Origin: Bacteroidota bacterium
GTDB lineage: Bacteria > Bacteroidota > Bacteroidia > Palsa-948
Length of the DNA: 64,000 bases
Assembly (NCBI GenBank): GCA_016213405.1
Contig: JACRAM010000049.1
Span: 1-64,000 of the forward strand
Reading direction: 5' to 3'
The position numbers and the translations under genes were made by a program. The notes beneath the pieces are model-generated. The model did not search any database. It worked only from the letters and a program-made list of their open reading frames with translations, and was not told the origin of the DNA. This document shows, piece after piece, positions 51,395 through 58,761 of this stretch. Each line of letters opens with the position of its first letter. Position 1 is the stretch's first letter.

Positions 51395-53344
51395 ATGAAG
51401 GTTACTCTAAAGGAAATACAACTCCTGCTCATTCGTCTTTCCATTGCGCTGCTCACCTACCCTATCTGCAAAACACTTTTCTATCTTTTCAATTACCATT
51501 ATTTCTCTGATGTATCGGTGGGAGATTTTCTATCCATTTTGTTTTTCGGATTGAGGTTTGATGTTTCTGCTTTAGTATTGATGAATGTTCCGTTCACGCT
51601 TCTGCACATTATTCCATTTGGTTTTACAAAAAAGAAGTGGTATCAACTGGTTTTAAAAACTGTTTTCCTGACCGTAAACGGAATCGCCATTCTTGCCGAT
51701 TGCGTTGACCTTGAATATTACAAATTCACACTCAAGCGGACTACCTCAGATTTTTTTGATTTGTTTGGGCTTGGCTCTGATATTTCTTCCCTGCTTCCAC
51801 AATACATAAAAGATTTCTGGTATGTGGTATTGATTGCAGCAACGCTGATTATATTTATTTCATGGCTGTATAATAAAACAACAAAGTTCGGAGTTCGGAG
51901 TTCGGGAGAAAGTAATACTGGATTCAACTCCCAACTCCGAACTCCCAACTCCCAACTAATTGCGAGATTGATTTCCTGGATTATTCTGAATTCTGCGTTA
52001 ATCGGGATAATGATTATCGGCTTCAGAGGAGGATTACAGATGCGCCCCATCATGACCATCAACGCATCGGAATATGTTTCGGCAAAAAATATTCCGCTCA
52101 TTATCAATACTCCTTTCTCTATCATTAAAAGCTACGGACTGGAAGAACTTGAAGATAAGAAATATTTTCCGGAAGAAGAACTTCTTAAACATTTTAATCC
52201 TATCCATCAACCATTAACCATTAGCCATCAACCATCATCAAATGTATTTATCCTCATCATGGAAAGTTTTTCCAAAGAATATACTTCTCTCGGAGGAAAA
52301 AAAAGTTACACTCCTTTTCTCGATTCTTTGATGAATGAAAGCATGGTGTTTGACAATGCATTTGCTAATGGGAAAAAATCGATTGAAGGAATTCCGGCTG
52401 TGCTTGCCAGCCTGCCCGCACTTATGAACGAATCCTTTATTACTTCAACTTACTGTGGCAATCGCTTCAACTCTCTTTCAAACACATTAAGAAGCAAAGG
52501 ATATTCGTCCGCATTTTTTCACGGAGGAACCAACGGCACTATGGGCTTTGATGCTTTTTGCGGTTCAGCAGGATTTGATAAATACTATGGCAGATATGAA
52601 TACAACAATGATAAAGATTATGATGGCGATTGGGGAATCTGGGATGAGCCGTTCCTGCAATATGCTGAAAAGAATGTGAGCCGGATGAAGCAACCCTTTC
52701 TTGCGGCATTGTTTTCTCTTACTTCGCATCATCCGTTTACAATTCCTGAAAAATATCAAACGCAATTCACAGGAGGTGAACTTCCGATTTTAAAGAGCGT
52801 GCAGTACGCTGATTACTCGCTGAAAAAGTTTTTTGAATCCGCTTCAAAAGAAAAATGGTTTGACAGCACGCTGTTTGTCATCACGGCTGACCATGCAGGT
52901 CCATCGGAAGATAATGTTTACAGCAACAGCGCTGGAGGTTTTGAAATTCCAATTGTCTTTTACCAACACAACAGTTCTTTCAAAGGAATAAATCACAAAG
53001 TCACCCAGCAGATTGACATCATGCCAACTATTTTGAATTACCTGAATTACAATTCATCCTTTTTTTCATTTGGAAACAATGCGCTTGATACAATTCAAAC
53101 GGGCTATGCTGTAAATTTCATTAATGATGTTTACCAGATTTTTCAGAATGATTATCTTTTGCAGTTTGACGGAAGAAAAACAATCGCTTTGTACAATTAC
53201 AAAACCGATTCACTTCTGAAAAATAACCTTCATGAGCAAACTTCAAAAGTTTTTAAAACTTTTGAAGTTTCAATGGAAGCAAAACTGAAAGCAATTATAC
53301 AGACCTATCATCACGCAATGATTGCCAACAAACTTACTGAATGA
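51395..53344 (+). CDS. LTA-synthase-like membrane sulfatase / phosphoethanolamine-type transferase
   Basis: A 649-residue protein. About five N-terminal membrane segments precede an extracytoplasmic alkaline-phosphatase-fold domain from residue 280 on. Visible motifs are NVFILIMESFSKEYTSLGG (metal-binding Glu), ANGKKSIEGIPAVLASLP (likely nucleophilic Ser), SAFFHGGTNGTMGFDAF and FVITADHAGPS (metal-binding Asp and His). Members add glycerol phosphate or phosphoethanolamine to envelope polymers; the substrate here is unknown. A hairpin element adds residues 163-188 between membrane segments (GVRSSGESNTGFNSQLRTPN). A one-arm array encodes HQPLTISHQP near residue 275. A box TATCTTTA lies 10 bp upstream of the start. 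Confidence 0.92.
   Translation: MKVTLKEIQLLLIRLSIALLTYPICKTLFYLFNYHYFSDVSVGDFLSILFFGLRFDVSALVLMNVPFTLLHIIPFGFTKKKWYQLVLKTVFLTVNGIAILADCVDLEYYKFTLKRTTSDFFDLFGLGSDISSLLPQYIKDFWYVVLIAATLIIFISWLYNKTTKFGVRSSGESNTGFNSQLRTPNSQLIARLISWIILNSALIGIMIIGFRGGLQMRPIMTINASEYVSAKNIPLIINTPFSIIKSYGLEELEDKKYFPEEELLKHFNPIHQPLTISHQPSSNVFILIMESFSKEYTSLGGKKSYTPFLDSLMNESMVFDNAFANGKKSIEGIPAVLASLPALMNESFITSTYCGNRFNSLSNTLRSKGYSSAFFHGGTNGTMGFDAFCGSAGFDKYYGRYEYNNDKDYDGDWGIWDEPFLQYAEKNVSRMKQPFLAALFSLTSHHPFTIPEKYQTQFTGGELPILKSVQYADYSLKKFFESASKEKWFDSTLFVITADHAGPSEDNVYSNSAGGFEIPIVFYQHNSSFKGINHKVTQQIDIMPTILNYLNYNSSFFSFGNNALDTIQTGYAVNFINDVYQIFQNDYLLQFDGRKTIALYNYKTDSLLKNNLHEQTSKVFKTFEVSMEAKLKAIIQTYHHAMIANKLTE
51885..51958. repeat. 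Heptad-arm hairpin element inside the sulfatase gene
   Basis: The left arm is three tandem agttcgg units; the right arm is aactcccaactccgaactcc continuing caactcccaact. It is the same unit family as guaA insertions 1 and 3. It is in frame in the loop before the last membrane segment. Confidence 0.92.
52202..52240. repeat. Single-arm heptad array (CCATTAA units) in the sulfatase gene
   Basis: The units ccatcaa, ccattaa, ccattag, ccatcaa, ccatc follow each other at 7-bp steps. They encode HQPLTISHQPS at the junction between membrane and catalytic domains. Confidence 0.7.
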
Positions 53345-53431
53345 AGATGCAGACGGATTAAAAAAGATTCAGACGGATGTATAAGTTTGCATCCGTTTGC
53401 ATCTGTGTTTTTATTCGTCTGAATCTGTATT
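53345..53431. repeat. Hairpin element between sulfatase and lipid kinase genes
   Basis: Words gatgcagacggat and gattcagacggatg on the left pair with gcatccgtttgcatctg and attcgtctgaatctg on the right. It fills almost the whole 93-bp gap. Confidence 0.85.
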
Positions 53432-53437
53432 AATAAA

Positions 53438-54382
53438 ATGAAGAAAAAAATTCTTTTCATAATTAATCCCATCTCTGGTGTTGGCAGGCACAGAACTGTT
53501 GAAAGATTGATTGACGAAAGACTAAACAGGACTATTTTCGATTATGAACTTGCTTACACGAAAGCATCAAAACATGCTATTGAACTGAGCAAACAGGGCG
53601 CAGAAGAAAATTTTGAAATCATTGTGGCGGTAGGCGGTGATGGCTCTGTGAATGAAGTGGGAAGAAGTTTAGTGGATGTCGGTCGGGATTTAAAATCCCG
53701 ACCAGCGCTTGCTATTCTTCCCTGCGGTTCAGGAAACGGAACGGCAAGACATTTAGATATTCCTATGAACCTGGAGAAAGCCATGCAGGTCATCAATCAA
53801 CATAAAGTTACAACCATTGACACCTTCAAAGTAAATGATGAAACAGTAATTAATGCTGCAGGAATTGGTTTTGCCGCGCACATCGCTCACGAATTTTCCA
53901 AATTCAAAAAGCGCGGCTTCAGAAATTACCTCAAGATAGCCGTGCGCGATTCCTTGAAATATAAATCACAGATGTGTGAGATTGATGCCCTCCCCCAACC
54001 CCTCCCATTAGGAGGGGAGATAAGTTCTGCAAATCCTCCCCAATGGGGAGGACATAGGAGGGGCTTCTTTTTCATCATTGACATCTGCAACGGAACACAG
54101 TGGGGAAACAACGCGGTGATTGCTCCTCATGCAGAAAACGATGACGGACTGCTGGATTTATGTGTGGTAAAAGATTTCCCTTTTAGAAATTTCCCGCTGA
54201 TGGCTGCCCGCCTGTTCACGCATTCCATTCACCGTTCAAAGTTTGTAGAGATAATTAAAGTGAAAGAAGTTACTATCCGCCAGGAAAAAACAATTGCCCA
54301 TATTGACGGAGAGCCATACAATATGGGCAATGAACTCAGGATAAAGATTAATCCTCTATCGCTGAAAGTTATCGTTCCTTGA
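53438..54382 (+). CDS. Diacylglycerol kinase-family lipid kinase with two repeat-encoded insertions
   Basis: A 314-residue cytoplasmic kinase of the DagK/YegS/sphingosine-kinase fold. The opening KKKILFIINPISGVGRHRTV and the nucleotide motif VAVGGDGSVNEV are the family signatures; ILPCGSGNGTARHL and APHAENDDGLLDLCVV follow. The likely reaction is ATP-dependent phosphorylation of diacylglycerol or a similar lipid. Residues about 81-90 (DVGRDLKSRP) are encoded by a simple palindrome. Residues about 183-210 (LPQPLPLGGEISSANPPQWG) are encoded by an inverted pair of GC-core elements. Both stretches are absent from typical members, but the frame is kept. It converges with the Met/Cys-rich gene, 3 bp apart. 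Confidence 0.93.
   Translation: MKKKILFIINPISGVGRHRTVERLIDERLNRTIFDYELAYTKASKHAIELSKQGAEENFEIIVAVGGDGSVNEVGRSLVDVGRDLKSRPALAILPCGSGNGTARHLDIPMNLEKAMQVINQHKVTTIDTFKVNDETVINAAGIGFAAHIAHEFSKFKKRGFRNYLKIAVRDSLKYKSQMCEIDALPQPLPLGGEISSANPPQWGGHRRGFFFIIDICNGTQWGNNAVIAPHAENDDGLLDLCVVKDFPFRNFPLMAARLFTHSIHRSKFVEIIKVKEVTIRQEKTIAHIDGEPYNMGNELRIKINPLSLKVIVP
53681..53703. repeat. Simple palindrome in the lipid kinase gene
   Basis: It reads ggtcgggattt-aaaatcccgacc with 11-bp arms and no loop. It is in frame and encodes GRDLKSRP. Confidence 0.75.
53986..54067. repeat. Inverted pair of GC-core elements in the lipid kinase gene
   Basis: The first reads gccctcccccaacccctccc then attaggagggga; the second reads atcctccccaatggggagga then cataggaggggc. 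They are convergent and share the GCCCCTCC ends. The composite is in frame. Confidence 0.9.
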
Positions 54383-54385
54383 AAA

Positions 54386-54859
54386 TTATTTCTTCACAAC
54401 AACAGAATCCTTCATCATCTTCATATCACATTTCTCTTTTCCTTTCTTGCAACCGTCCATTTTTCCTTCTTTTCCTTCCATGCATTCTCCTTCGCCTTCT
54501 TCACATTCTTCTTTTCCTTCTTTGCACATGCCGCAGCATTTGCCTCCTCCCATTTCACATTCGCCTCCTCTCATCATCATCATGTGTTTCTCCATTCCTC
54601 CCATCATGCACATTCCTTTTCCCATTCCCATTTCACATTCTCCCATTCCCATTTCCTTGCATTCCTGCTTCATGGCACAATGCATGACGCAGCGCATAGT
54701 ACAGCAGACCATAGAACAAAATGATACAACAATAACAAACCAGGCAACCACTTTAAAAAAAGTGTTGAGGTTTTCTTTTTGTGTTTTGTAAAGAAGCCAC
54801 ATTCCTGCCGAAAGTGACAGCAGCAGAAGGGCAATACAGATAGTTGGTGAACAATTCAT
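54386..54859 (-). CDS. Met/Cys-rich membrane protein
   Basis: I place the start at 54859 (MNCSPTICIALLLLSLSAGM), giving 157 residues. Two membrane helices (residues about 8-28 and 42-62, WFVIVVSFCSMVCC) precede a tail of about 95 residues made of Met, Cys, Gly, Glu and Lys (CEMGMGKGMCMMGG, HMMMMRGGECEMGGGKCCGM, CKEGKEECEEGEGE). Such a density of Cys, Met and His suggests soft-metal binding (copper or silver), but I recognise no family. The plus strand here is pyrimidine-rich with open frames that lack any start signal; I reject these. It is 3 bp from the lipid kinase stop, convergent. Confidence 0.72.
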   Translation of the reverse strand: MNCSPTICIALLLLSLSAGMWLLYKTQKENLNTFFKVVAWFVIVVSFCSMVCCTMRCVMHCAMKQECKEMGMGECEMGMGKGMCMMGGMEKHMMMMRGGECEMGGGKCCGMCKEGKEECEEGEGECMEGKEGKMDGCKKGKEKCDMKMMKDSVVVKK

Positions 54860-54892
54860 AGTATTTGGTTTTAAAGATTTAGTCAAAGGTAG

Positions 54893-55010
54893 GAAATCCT
54901 CGAAACGCGAAACATTACGAAAAATACGAAAAGGTGGAATGTTGGATTTCCATTCTTCTATGATTCCATTCTTTCTACTTTCGTACTTTCGTATAAATTC
55001 GTTTTTCGAA
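54893..55010. repeat. Large AT-rich inverted repeat (TTCGTA words)
   Basis: The left side tcgaaacgcgaaacattacg continues aaaaatacgaaaagg; the right side is ctttcgtactttcgtataaa continuing ttcgtttttcgaaga. It fills the divergent gap between two genes and ends 8 bp before the ATG at 55018. Confidence 0.75.
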
Positions 55011-55017
55011 GATTTTT

Positions 55018-55461
55018 ATGAACGAAGGTCTGACAAAATCATTCGCTATTATTTCTCCTGCAATTCCTTCGGCAGGAGTTTATTTTTTCACCACCGACAG
55101 CGGAGTAAAATATGAAGTCCGTTTCGGAAGAAGAAAAGACAACATCCTTCATGCTACGATTGTCTTTGGAGTAATCAACGATGAATATGAAGGTGAAGAA
55201 TATGTGGAAACCAATAAAGGAGAAGTTTACCGAGTGATGGCAACGCTTGTGCAGGTAATCCGAATATTTATGACTGAACATTCAAAAGTGATGATATATG
55301 AATTTACGGGCATAGCACGTGAAGGAGAACCCGATGAAGGTGCAACCGCTCGAACAAATCTTTACAAAAGATATCTTCCGATTATTTTTCCTGAAAGTGA
55401 AGGATGGGGCTTTAAATTTCAGGGAAGCAATGCGGTAGTGACCAGAAAGGATAAGTATTAG
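55018..55461 (+). CDS. Uncharacterised protein (147 aa)
   Basis: No family recognised. The product starts MNEGLTKSFAIISPAIPSAG and has a beta-rich body with VYFFTTDSGVKYEVRFGRRK and VIRIFMTEHSKVMIYEFTGI, then ARTNLYKRYLPIIF and WGFKFQGSNAVVTRKDKY. It looks like a small soluble domain with a Lys/Arg-rich end. It is not a membrane or secreted protein. It faces the broken cyclase gene convergently and has no operon partner. Confidence 0.7.
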   Translation: MNEGLTKSFAIISPAIPSAGVYFFTTDSGVKYEVRFGRRKDNILHATIVFGVINDEYEGEEYVETNKGEVYRVMATLVQVIRIFMTEHSKVMIYEFTGIAREGEPDEGATARTNLYKRYLPIIFPESEGWGFKFQGSNAVVTRKDKY

Positions 55462-55477
55462 CCGCTCACATTTTTTC

Positions 55478-55606
55478 TACAAAATACATTTCTATTTCTC
55501 CTTTGTTCTTGGCGGGGAAAGCCCCTCTCTAACTCTCCCCAAAGGGGAGAGAACCATTTTTATTTTCAACAAAATACATTTTTATTTTTCCTTTATTCTT
55601 TGCCTC
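55478..55606. repeat. Duplicated 3' end of the cyclase gene around a GC-core element
   Basis: The 36 or so bases ttctacaaaatacatttcta... and ttcaacaaaatacattttta... (continuing to ccttt-ttctt-gc) occur on both sides of the element at 55519-55554. They encode AKNKGEIEMYFVE and AKNKGKIKMYFVE on the minus strand. Several mismatches show that the duplication is not new. Confidence 0.8.
55519..55554. repeat. GC-core palindromic element flanked by the duplication
   Basis: It reads aaagcccctctctaactctc then cccaaaggggagagaacc. It has the AGCCCC end and the CCCC-AAA-GGGG core of the family. Confidence 0.88.
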
Positions 55607-55831
55607 AACTTCTCCTCTATAAATAAAATCTAATGATGTTCCTCCTCCTTTGGAGGAGGTTAGGAGGAGGTTATGGGTTGCTTCAGAAATATTAATCTTT
55701 CCTGCTTCGCCTGATGATTCCATGCGTGAAGCGGTGTTCACCGTATCCCCCCAAATGTCATAAGCGAATTTTTTGTCACCTACTACACCCGCAGTAACGG
55801 GACCGGTGTGAATGCCGATTCTTAACTGCCA
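55529..55831 (-). pseudogene. C-terminal remnant of the adenylate/guanylate cyclase domain
   Basis: This frame encodes WQLRIGIHTGPVTAGVVG, FAYDIWGDTVNTASRMES and YRGEVEAKNKGKIKMYFVE, the second half of a class III cyclase catalytic domain. The first half ends in another frame at 55822. The break falls at the edge of a hairpin element (55828-55892). Inside the remnant, a GC-core element encodes LLLTSSKGGGTS, and after a stop the last 13 or so codons occur again at 55478-55515 (AKNKGEIEMYFVE). Confidence 0.82.
55638..55683. repeat. GC-core palindromic element inside the cyclase remnant
   Basis: It reads gttcctcctcctttggagga then ggttaggaggaggttatggg. It is in frame with the remnant and encodes LLLTSSKGGGTS, residues that other cyclases lack. 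Confidence 0.82.
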
Positions 55832-57438
55832 GTAATCGGTAATCGGTTACTGGTATTTGACTGATTACCGTTCACCGATAACCGATAACCATTCATCATC
55901 CACTCCTGAATTTCCATCGCTGCTTTCACAACATCCATTGCATTGGCTGAATTAGCAGTGGGCAATCCTCCAGCGCACATGTAAGCATCTCCGATAGTTT
56001 TTATTTTCTCGATGGGGTACCTGGAAATTATTTCATCAAACTTCTTGAAAAGAAAATCCAGCTCACTGACTAACTCTTCTGCAGAAAGTTTTTCAGCAAT
56101 GTTTGTGAATCCTTTGAAGTCAGTGAACATTACGGTGACGCTTTCGTAATGCATTGCTGTGGCTTTTCCGTTTGCTTTAAGTTCTCTCGCGGTTTCGGCA
56201 GGAAGAATATTCAGAAGAAGTTTTTCGCTCTTTCTTCTCTCTTTTATAATGAACAGAGAAAGTAATACAACTATCAACAGACCACTGACCACTGACCATA
56301 TTATTATCTTCTGTCTTTTAACTTCTGATTTCTGTAATTCACCTTCTTTATTCAACAATGTTATCTGCTGTTCTTTTTTCTCTGTTTCATACTTGGTTTG
56401 CATTTCAGTGATCTGCTTGCTGGATTCTTCATTGAGCAAACTGTCTTTTGTATCGGAATATAATTTATGATATTCATACGCTTTCTGATATTCTCCTTTC
56501 TTTTCATGCAGACGGGAAAGAAGTTCATAAGCTGCCTTAACATTATCGTTAAATGAAATTTCTTTTGCAGCAGCTAAACTACTGTCCGCATATTCAATTG
56601 CTTTTTCATACTCGCCTGCCGACATATATATAGTTGAAAGGTTCAGATATACATTGGAGAGTCCTTGCTTATCGCTCTCTACACTATAAATATTCAATGC
56701 CTTTAAGTTAAAATCAATCGCTTGTTTGGTATCATTCATACGATAATAGATATCGCCCATTTCCCAAAGACAAGCAGCAATACTCGGCTGGTGTTCCAGT
56801 TTTTCAAAAGAAGTCAATGCTTCCTGAAAACATTTGATGGCTTCATTATATTTTTTCTTAGGTTTATAAATATCTCCTATGCTAAGTAAACATTGTGCAA
56901 TATCAAACCTGTCATCGTCATTCGGCTTTTTGGAAAATAATTCTCTGAACTTTGCAAGAGATTTGAGATTGTATTCAAGGGCTTTATCAATTTGGTTCAT
57001 CATCGCATAAACAGCACCGATATTCCCATAAGCGCCCGCCACTCCGTGCTCATCTCCAATCTCTTCTCTGATTTTCAATCCGCGAAGATTCATTTCAAGA
57101 CTTTTTTCATAATTGCCCATGTTAAAATATATGTTTGACATTAATATCACACTTCTCGAAAGTCCTTTTTTGTAATTGAGTTTTTCGGCAAGTTGAATTG
57201 ATTCTTCACAATAGTTTTTTGATTTGCCGATATCCACAGGCAGGTAATTCCAGCAAATCTGGTTGAGAAGGTTTACCTTATTAGTATCTTCCTGAGGCAT
57301 GGCAGCAAGCACTTTCCGGAGAGAATCAATATTCCGGTTTTGTGAAAAGGAAAACGAATGAATAATGAATAATGCTCCGAACAACAGGAGGAGTTCCTTC
57401 GGGAAATAATAGATAAGTATGTAAATTATTTTCTTCAT
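55822..57438 (-). CDS. TPR-adenylate/guanylate cyclase, truncated within the catalytic domain
   Basis: The frame encodes 538 residues. A signal-like N-terminus (LLLLFGALFIIHSFSFSQN) is followed by about seven TPR units (residues about 60-330, such as YEKSLEMNLRGLKIREEIGD and EYEKAIEYADSSLAAAKEI). A coiled coil (YETEKKEQQITLLNKEGELQ) and a membrane helix (IIIWSVVSGLLIVVLLSLFI) come next. The class III cyclase domain starts TVMFTDFKGFTNIAEKL (metal-binding Asp) and KTIGDAYMCAGG (second Asp). It stops after SNRLPITGS, encoded by a hairpin element; the rest of the domain continues in another frame (55529-55831). Intact proteins of this type make a cyclic nucleotide in response to TPR-mediated signals. 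As written, it is probably inactive unless the frame is corrected. Confidence 0.85.
   Translation of the reverse strand: MKKIIYILIYYFPKELLLLFGALFIIHSFSFSQNRNIDSLRKVLAAMPQEDTNKVNLLNQICWNYLPVDIGKSKNYCEESIQLAEKLNYKKGLSRSVILMSNIYFNMGNYEKSLEMNLRGLKIREEIGDEHGVAGAYGNIGAVYAMMNQIDKALEYNLKSLAKFRELFSKKPNDDDRFDIAQCLLSIGDIYKPKKKYNEAIKCFQEALTSFEKLEHQPSIAACLWEMGDIYYRMNDTKQAIDFNLKALNIYSVESDKQGLSNVYLNLSTIYMSAGEYEKAIEYADSSLAAAKEISFNDNVKAAYELLSRLHEKKGEYQKAYEYHKLYSDTKDSLLNEESSKQITEMQTKYETEKKEQQITLLNKEGELQKSEVKRQKIIIWSVVSGLLIVVLLSLFIIKERRKSEKLLLNILPAETARELKANGKATAMHYESVTVMFTDFKGFTNIAEKLSAEELVSELDFLFKKFDEIISRYPIEKIKTIGDAYMCAGGLPTANSANAMDVVKAAMEIQEWMMNGYRLSVNGNQSNTSNRLPITGS
55828..55892. repeat. Heptad-arm hairpin element at the cyclase frameshift
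   Basis: The left arm ccagtaatcggtaatcggtt continues actgg; the right arm is gattaccgttcaccgataac continuing cgataacc. Units are 7 bp (ggtaatc, cgataac). About 61 bp separate the two coding frames, a length that is not a multiple of three. Confidence 0.88.
56276..56300. repeat. Single-arm heptad array in the cyclase membrane segment
   Basis: The string caacagaccactgaccactg continues acca, at 7-bp steps; the same words form one arm at 41470-41546. It encodes WSVVSGLL in the membrane helix. Confidence 0.5.
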
Positions 57439-57548
57439 TAGTCAATAATCTTTAGTCATTTCGGCATTCTTGCTTTGAGGCAGTTAAGCGACTTCTTAAT
57501 ATATTCTCCAGTATGTCTTAGCCTTTAAATGCCCATAATATGGGGTTA

Positions 57549-58760
57549 CTAATGGAATTTCTTCTTCCCTTCTTTCACCATTTTCTTCAGCATCACGCTG
57601 GGGCGATAGCGGTCTTCGGCATATTCGGAATATAAATTTTCAAGTCCTGTGAGAACTTTGTCAATTCCCAATTCATCTGCCCAGTGTAAAAGCCCTTTGG
57701 GATAATTCACGCCCTTTGTCATGGCAAGATCAATGTCTTCTTTGGTGGCAACTCCGTAATACAAGGCATCTGCCGCCTCATTAATGAGCATTACAAGTAT
57801 GCGAAAAAATATAGCCCCACCTACCTGCCCGTCCGGCAGGCGGGAATCCTCCCCATTGGGGAGGACTTGTATTACTTTCTCCCTCGCTAACGGAGAGGGT
57901 TGGGGTGGGGCTTCATAATTGTAATAACCCCTGCCCGATTTTTTTCCGAAATGTTTTGCTTCAAAGAGGAGCCGCTGCGTGAGTGATGGTTTATATTTGG
58001 GGTCAAAGAAAAATTGTTTCCAGATTGTTTCGGTCACCGTGTAATTGATATCGTTGCCAATCATGTCCATCAACTCGAAGGGTCCCATTTTAAATCCACC
58101 CAGTTCTTTCATCGCTCCATCAATAGTAGAAAAGTCAGCTAATCCTTCTTCATAGATCCGTATTGCTTCCCCGTAAAACGGACGTGCCACACGGTTCACA
58201 ATAAACCCCGGAGTATCTTTCGCTATCACAGGAGTTTTTTCCCACGATTCCATCAACAGCTTTATCTTCGGTGCAATGTTTTTATCGGAAGAAATGCCGG
58301 GGATGATCTCTACCAATGGCATGACGGGAGCAGGATTGAAAAAATGAATGCCTATCACTCTTTCGGGTTTGGCGCAGGCGGAGGCGATGGAAGTAATGGA
58401 GAGCGAAGAAGTGTTGGATGCCAGCACGCAGTTGCCGTACACGATTTTCTCCATGTCGGAAAAAACCTTCTGCTTCACTTCAAGATTCTCAACTATGGCT
58501 TCGATGACAAGCCCGCAATGCCTGAAATCAGAAAGCGACAGGGCAAAATGAATTCCGGAGAAAATATTTTTTGCTTCATCGGCAGATATTTTTCCTTTCT
58601 CTGTTAATTTTTTCAGCGTGGCATCAAGATTTGCTTTTGCCCGCTCAAGCGCGAATGAATCGCTGTCAAACAAAATCACTTTGTGTCCTGCCGCTGCCGC
58701 CACCTGGGCAATGCCGCTTCCCATCGCTCCTGAACCTACTATTCCAATTGTTTCCTTCAT
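57549..58760 (-). CDS. 3-hydroxyacyl-CoA dehydrogenase (3-hydroxybutyryl-CoA dehydrogenase type) with repeat-encoded insertion
   Basis: An NAD-dependent dehydrogenase that oxidises 3-hydroxyacyl-CoA in fatty-acid or related catabolism, cytoplasmic. The Rossmann motif is GIVGSGAMGSGIAQVAAAAG; SNTSSLSITSIA and GIHFFNPAPVMPLVEII carry the catalytic region, and FIVNRVARPFYGEAIRI and GPFELMDMIG form the C-terminal domain. The 403 residues exceed most relatives. The excess matches about 34 residues (APPQPSPLAREKVIQVLPNG, then EDSRLPDGQVGG) at 282-316, encoded by an inverted pair of GC-core elements in frame. The gene starts 1 bp after the polymerase stop, so the two are co-transcribed. Confidence 0.92.
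   Translation of the reverse strand: MKETIGIVGSGAMGSGIAQVAAAAGHKVILFDSDSFALERAKANLDATLKKLTEKGKISADEAKNIFSGIHFALSLSDFRHCGLVIEAIVENLEVKQKVFSDMEKIVYGNCVLASNTSSLSITSIASACAKPERVIGIHFFNPAPVMPLVEIIPGISSDKNIAPKIKLLMESWEKTPVIAKDTPGFIVNRVARPFYGEAIRIYEEGLADFSTIDGAMKELGGFKMGPFELMDMIGNDINYTVTETIWKQFFFDPKYKPSLTQRLLFEAKHFGKKSGRGYYNYEAPPQPSPLAREKVIQVLPNGEDSRLPDGQVGGAIFFRILVMLINEAADALYYGVATKEDIDLAMTKGVNYPKGLLHWADELGIDKVLTGLENLYSEYAEDRYRPSVMLKKMVKEGKKKFH
57813..57914. repeat. Inverted pair of GC-core elements inside the dehydrogenase gene
   Basis: The left member reads agccccacctacc, a nested tgcccgtccggcaggcggga, then cctccccattggggaggact. The right member reads tctccctcgctaacggagag then ggttggggtggggctt. 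The ends AGCCCCACC and GGTGGGGCTT are inverted. The composite keeps the frame. Confidence 0.93.
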
Positions 58761-58761
58761 A

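Noticed and set aside
54379-54791. Plus-strand Ser/Pro/Phe-rich ORFs
   Set aside because: They are shadows of the purine-skewed Met/Cys-rich gene; the minus-strand frame has a signal/TM start and sensible domain layout.
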